A stretch of 7,822 bases of DNA from JAFAXD01 sp035472475 (GTDB lineage Bacteria > Pseudomonadota > Alphaproteobacteria > Rhizobiales > Xanthobacteraceae): NCBI GenBank assembly GCA_035472475.1, contig DATIPA010000213.1:1-7822 (forward strand). Reading direction: 5' to 3'. A program made the translations under genes and the position numbers. Positions 6,165 through 7,822 of this stretch are shown piece by piece. The notes under the pieces are model-generated. The model searched no databases. It saw only the letters and a list, made by a program, of their open reading frames with translations, and was not told the DNA's origin. Every line of letters starts with the position of its first letter. Position 1 is the stretch's first letter.

Positions 6165-7184
6165 ATGATGATTCGCACACTGCTGATCAGCGCGGCGCTG
6201 GCCGCGCTGGCCGTGCCGGCATCGGCGCAGGACAAGACCTTCACACTCAAGCTGTCGCACTGGGTGCCGGCGACGCATCCGTTGCAGAAATCGATGGAGG
6301 AGTGGGGTGCGTCGGTCGAAAAGGCGTCGAACGGCACCATCAAGTCGAACGTCTATCCGGCCCAGCAACTCGGCAAGGCGCCGGACCATTACGACATGAC
6401 GCGCGACGGCATTGTCGACTTCGCCTACATCAATCCGGGATATCAGCCCGGCCGCTTTCCGATCGTCTCCGCCGGCGAGCTGCCGTTCCTGGTCGGCGAG
6501 TCGCATGGCGGGATTCGGGCAATTGATGCCTGGTACCGCAAATATGGCCCGGCCGAGATGAAGGACGTGAAGCTCTGCTTTTCGTTCATTCTCGACCCCT
6601 TGCGCATGCATTCGCGCGCCAAGAAAGTCGTGGTTCCGGCGGACATCAAGGGCATGAAGATCCGTCCGGCGCAGGCCACGATGGCGTCGTGGATGACACA
6701 GCTCGGCGGCACCAACGTGACGTCGGGTCCCTCGGAAATCCGCGATCTTCTGGAGAAGGGCGTCGCCGATGCGACCACCACGCCATACGGCTCGGTGCTG
6801 CTGTTCGGCATCGACAAGGTGACGAAATATCATCTCGATATCCCGCTCGCCACGACCACGTTCCAGTGGATTATGAATCCAAGGGTCTACGAAGCCATGT
6901 CGGCGTCGCAGAAGAAGGTGATCGACGACCACTGCACCAACGACTGGGCGGCGAAGTTCGCCGACGCCTGGGCCGACTTCGAGGCGGCAGGCGTTAACAA
7001 GCTCAGAGATATGCCCGGACACGAGATCGTTTCGGTCACTCCCGATCAGCTCAAGGAATGGAAGACATCGGCGAAGCCGGTCTACAAGTCCTGGGCGGAC
7101 GGCGTGCGCAAGGCGGGCGGCGATCCCGATGTCGTGTTGAAGGATCTGCGCGCCGCGCTCGATCAGTACAAAGCGGGTTACTAG
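6165..7184 (+). CDS. TRAP transporter periplasmic substrate-binding protein, DctP family, copy 2
   Basis: A 339-residue paralogue of the preceding gene, collinear with no gaps. Residues 1-21 are a signal peptide ending ASA before QDK. R167 in IKGMKIRP and cysteines 138 and 257 are conserved. Identity with copy 1 is about 83% over residues 31-140 but about 59% over 181-250 and near 48% over 271-310 (hand counts). Notable changes are FPWGS to TPYGS at 206-210 and DPATW to DPLRM at 144-148, which suggests a different or broader ligand range. GGGAG at 6154-6158 precedes two adjacent ATG codons (6165 and 6168); the first has a 6-nt spacer and I take it, but the second is possible. It is followed by a hairpin and dctQ, so this is the copy next to the membrane genes. 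Confidence 0.93.
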   Translation: MMIRTLLISAALAALAVPASAQDKTFTLKLSHWVPATHPLQKSMEEWGASVEKASNGTIKSNVYPAQQLGKAPDHYDMTRDGIVDFAYINPGYQPGRFPIVSAGELPFLVGESHGGIRAIDAWYRKYGPAEMKDVKLCFSFILDPLRMHSRAKKVVVPADIKGMKIRPAQATMASWMTQLGGTNVTSGPSEIRDLLEKGVADATTTPYGSVLLFGIDKVTKYHLDIPLATTTFQWIMNPRVYEAMSASQKKVIDDHCTNDWAAKFADAWADFEAAGVNKLRDMPGHEIVSVTPDQLKEWKTSAKPVYKSWADGVRKAGGDPDVVLKDLRAALDQYKAGY

Positions 7185-7211
7185 AAGTCCGCCTGCCGGG
7201 GCGGCGAATGG

Positions 7212-7237
7212 GACGGCGGCGCGGTCTCGCCGCCGTC
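7212..7237 (+). other. Intercistronic stem-loop between binding protein and permease genes
   Basis: A perfect 10-bp inverted repeat, GACGGCGGCG and CGCCGCCGTC, surrounds a 6-nt loop CGGTCT. It lies 27 nt after the stop of the second binding-protein gene and 20 nt before the TTG of dctQ. No T-run follows, so it is not a standard Rho-independent terminator. Its position fits an RNA structure that protects the upstream mRNA from 3' decay or partly stops transcription, making more binding protein than permease (inference). Confidence 0.7.
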
Positions 7238-7248
7238 ACTGCGTACGG

Positions 7249-7253
7249 GGAGG
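7249..7253 (+). promoter_or_regulatory. Ribosome binding site deciding a TTG start for dctQ
   Basis: GGAGG, within GGGGAGG at 7247-7253, lies 4 nt before TTG at 7258. There is no in-frame ATG or GTG near it, and the first in-frame ATG (7327) has no Shine-Dalgarno, so TTG is the favoured start. Confidence 0.65.
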
Positions 7254-7257
7254 CAAT

Positions 7258-7822
7258 TTGACGAACTCCGAACCAGCGGCTGCGGCGATCGGCGGCAGTG
7301 GCGGGCCCGGTCCGGCGCCCAACGCGATGGACCGGTTCATCGATACGATCGAGCTGATCGCCGCGTTCTTTGTCGGGCTCGTCGCGGCCGACACATTCAT
7401 CTCGGTGATGCTGCGCTATCTGTTCAGCACGTCCATCCCCGACTCCTACGATTTCGGGCGCATGCTGCTGGGCATTCTCATTTTCTGGGGGATCGCGGCC
7501 TGCAGCTATCGCGGTGGCCACATCACGGTCGATCTGGTGTGGGCCAACGTCGGCCCCAAGTATCAGCGCTGGATCGATGTCTTTGCTACGCTGGTGCTGC
7601 TGTTCGTCGTCACTGTGCAGACCTACACGCTGGTCGACAAGGTTGTTGGGACCTATCGCGACAATGTTCTGACTTTCGATCTCCGCCTGCCGACCTGGCC
7701 GTTCTTCGCCGTTGCCTGGGCCGGCGACGTCTCGGCGGTGATTCTGATCGCAATCCGCACGTATCGGCTCGTGTTCCATCCGGAAGAGATCGAGCGCGAC
7801 CAGCAAGCCATCAAGCCGGTGG
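7258..7822 (+). CDS. TRAP transporter small membrane subunit, DctQ family, 3'-partial
   Basis: The frame is open from the TTG at 7258 to the window end, giving 188 residues, close to a full DctQ (about 160-190). DctQ is the four-helix inner-membrane protein that pairs with the large permease DctM and docks the binding protein. Four hydrophobic segments are seen at about residues 28-50, 66-83, 107-127 and 146-166. Family signatures include FISVMLRYLF (47-56), FWGIAACSYRGGHITVDLVW (76-95), and a P145-W147 turn before the last helix. The first 25 residues are Gly/Pro/Ala-rich and cytoplasmic. If translation began at ATG 7327 instead, this tail would be lost but all helices kept. No stop codon is reached, and dctM should follow. 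The gene has its own strong ribosome site after the hairpin. Confidence 0.88.
   Translation, partial: MTNSEPAAAAIGGSGGPGPAPNAMDRFIDTIELIAAFFVGLVAADTFISVMLRYLFSTSIPDSYDFGRMLLGILIFWGIAACSYRGGHITVDLVWANVGPKYQRWIDVFATLVLLFVVTVQTYTLVDKVVGTYRDNVLTFDLRLPTWPFFAVAWAGDVSAVILIAIRTYRLVFHPEEIERDQQAIKPV

Noticed and set aside
5098..7022. Two long minus-strand frames (5098-6180 and 6141-7022)
   Set aside because: Both are antisense to the duplicated binding-protein genes and resemble each other only because those genes are paralogues.
7051..7806. 251-codon minus-strand open frame
   Set aside because: Antisense to the end of the second binding-protein gene and to dctQ, whose helices and motifs are convincing.

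Overview
The window is GC-rich, densely packed DNA. It most resembles an alphaproteobacterium of the Bradyrhizobium/Rhodopseudomonas/Afipia type. The evidence is protein style, a dnaE2 (imuC) end, DUF2783 and DUF3237 genes, and a TRAP transporter with duplicated binding proteins; assignment below order level is inference. I see no insertion sequence, tRNA, rRNA, CRISPR array or phage gene.

Layout. (1) Bases 2-517, plus strand: 3' end of an error-prone DNA polymerase gene (dnaE2), a housekeeping SOS gene that ends here. (2) Bases 511-4428, minus strand: a tight four-gene operon, read right to left. It encodes a MetE-core-like zinc alkyl/methyltransferase, a metallo-beta-lactamase-fold protein with an altered metal site, an FAD-dependent aromatic-hydroxylase-type monooxygenase, and a small DUF2783 protein. 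Junctions are 1 nt, 9 nt and a 7-nt overlap. (3) Bases 4429-4531: divergent intergenic region. (4) Bases 4532-4999, plus: a DUF3237 protein. (5) Bases 5125-7822, plus: a TRAP transporter operon with two tandem paralogous periplasmic binding proteins, both 339 aa and about 70% identical by hand count, then a 10-bp hairpin, then the small membrane subunit DctQ, which runs off the window. The large permease DctM is expected just beyond.

Working together (inference): the layout fits an uptake-plus-catabolism locus for an organic acid, perhaps aromatic. The TRAP system would import it, the flavin monooxygenase would hydroxylate it, and the zinc transferase and MBL-fold protein would process a methyl, alkyl or thiol-linked intermediate. 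DUF2783 and DUF3237 are uncharacterised partners. The substrate cannot be read from the sequence. The most distinctive points are selective loss of one zinc half-site in the MBL protein, a duplicated binding protein whose divergence is concentrated in the C-terminal part, and an intercistronic hairpin between binding protein and permease.
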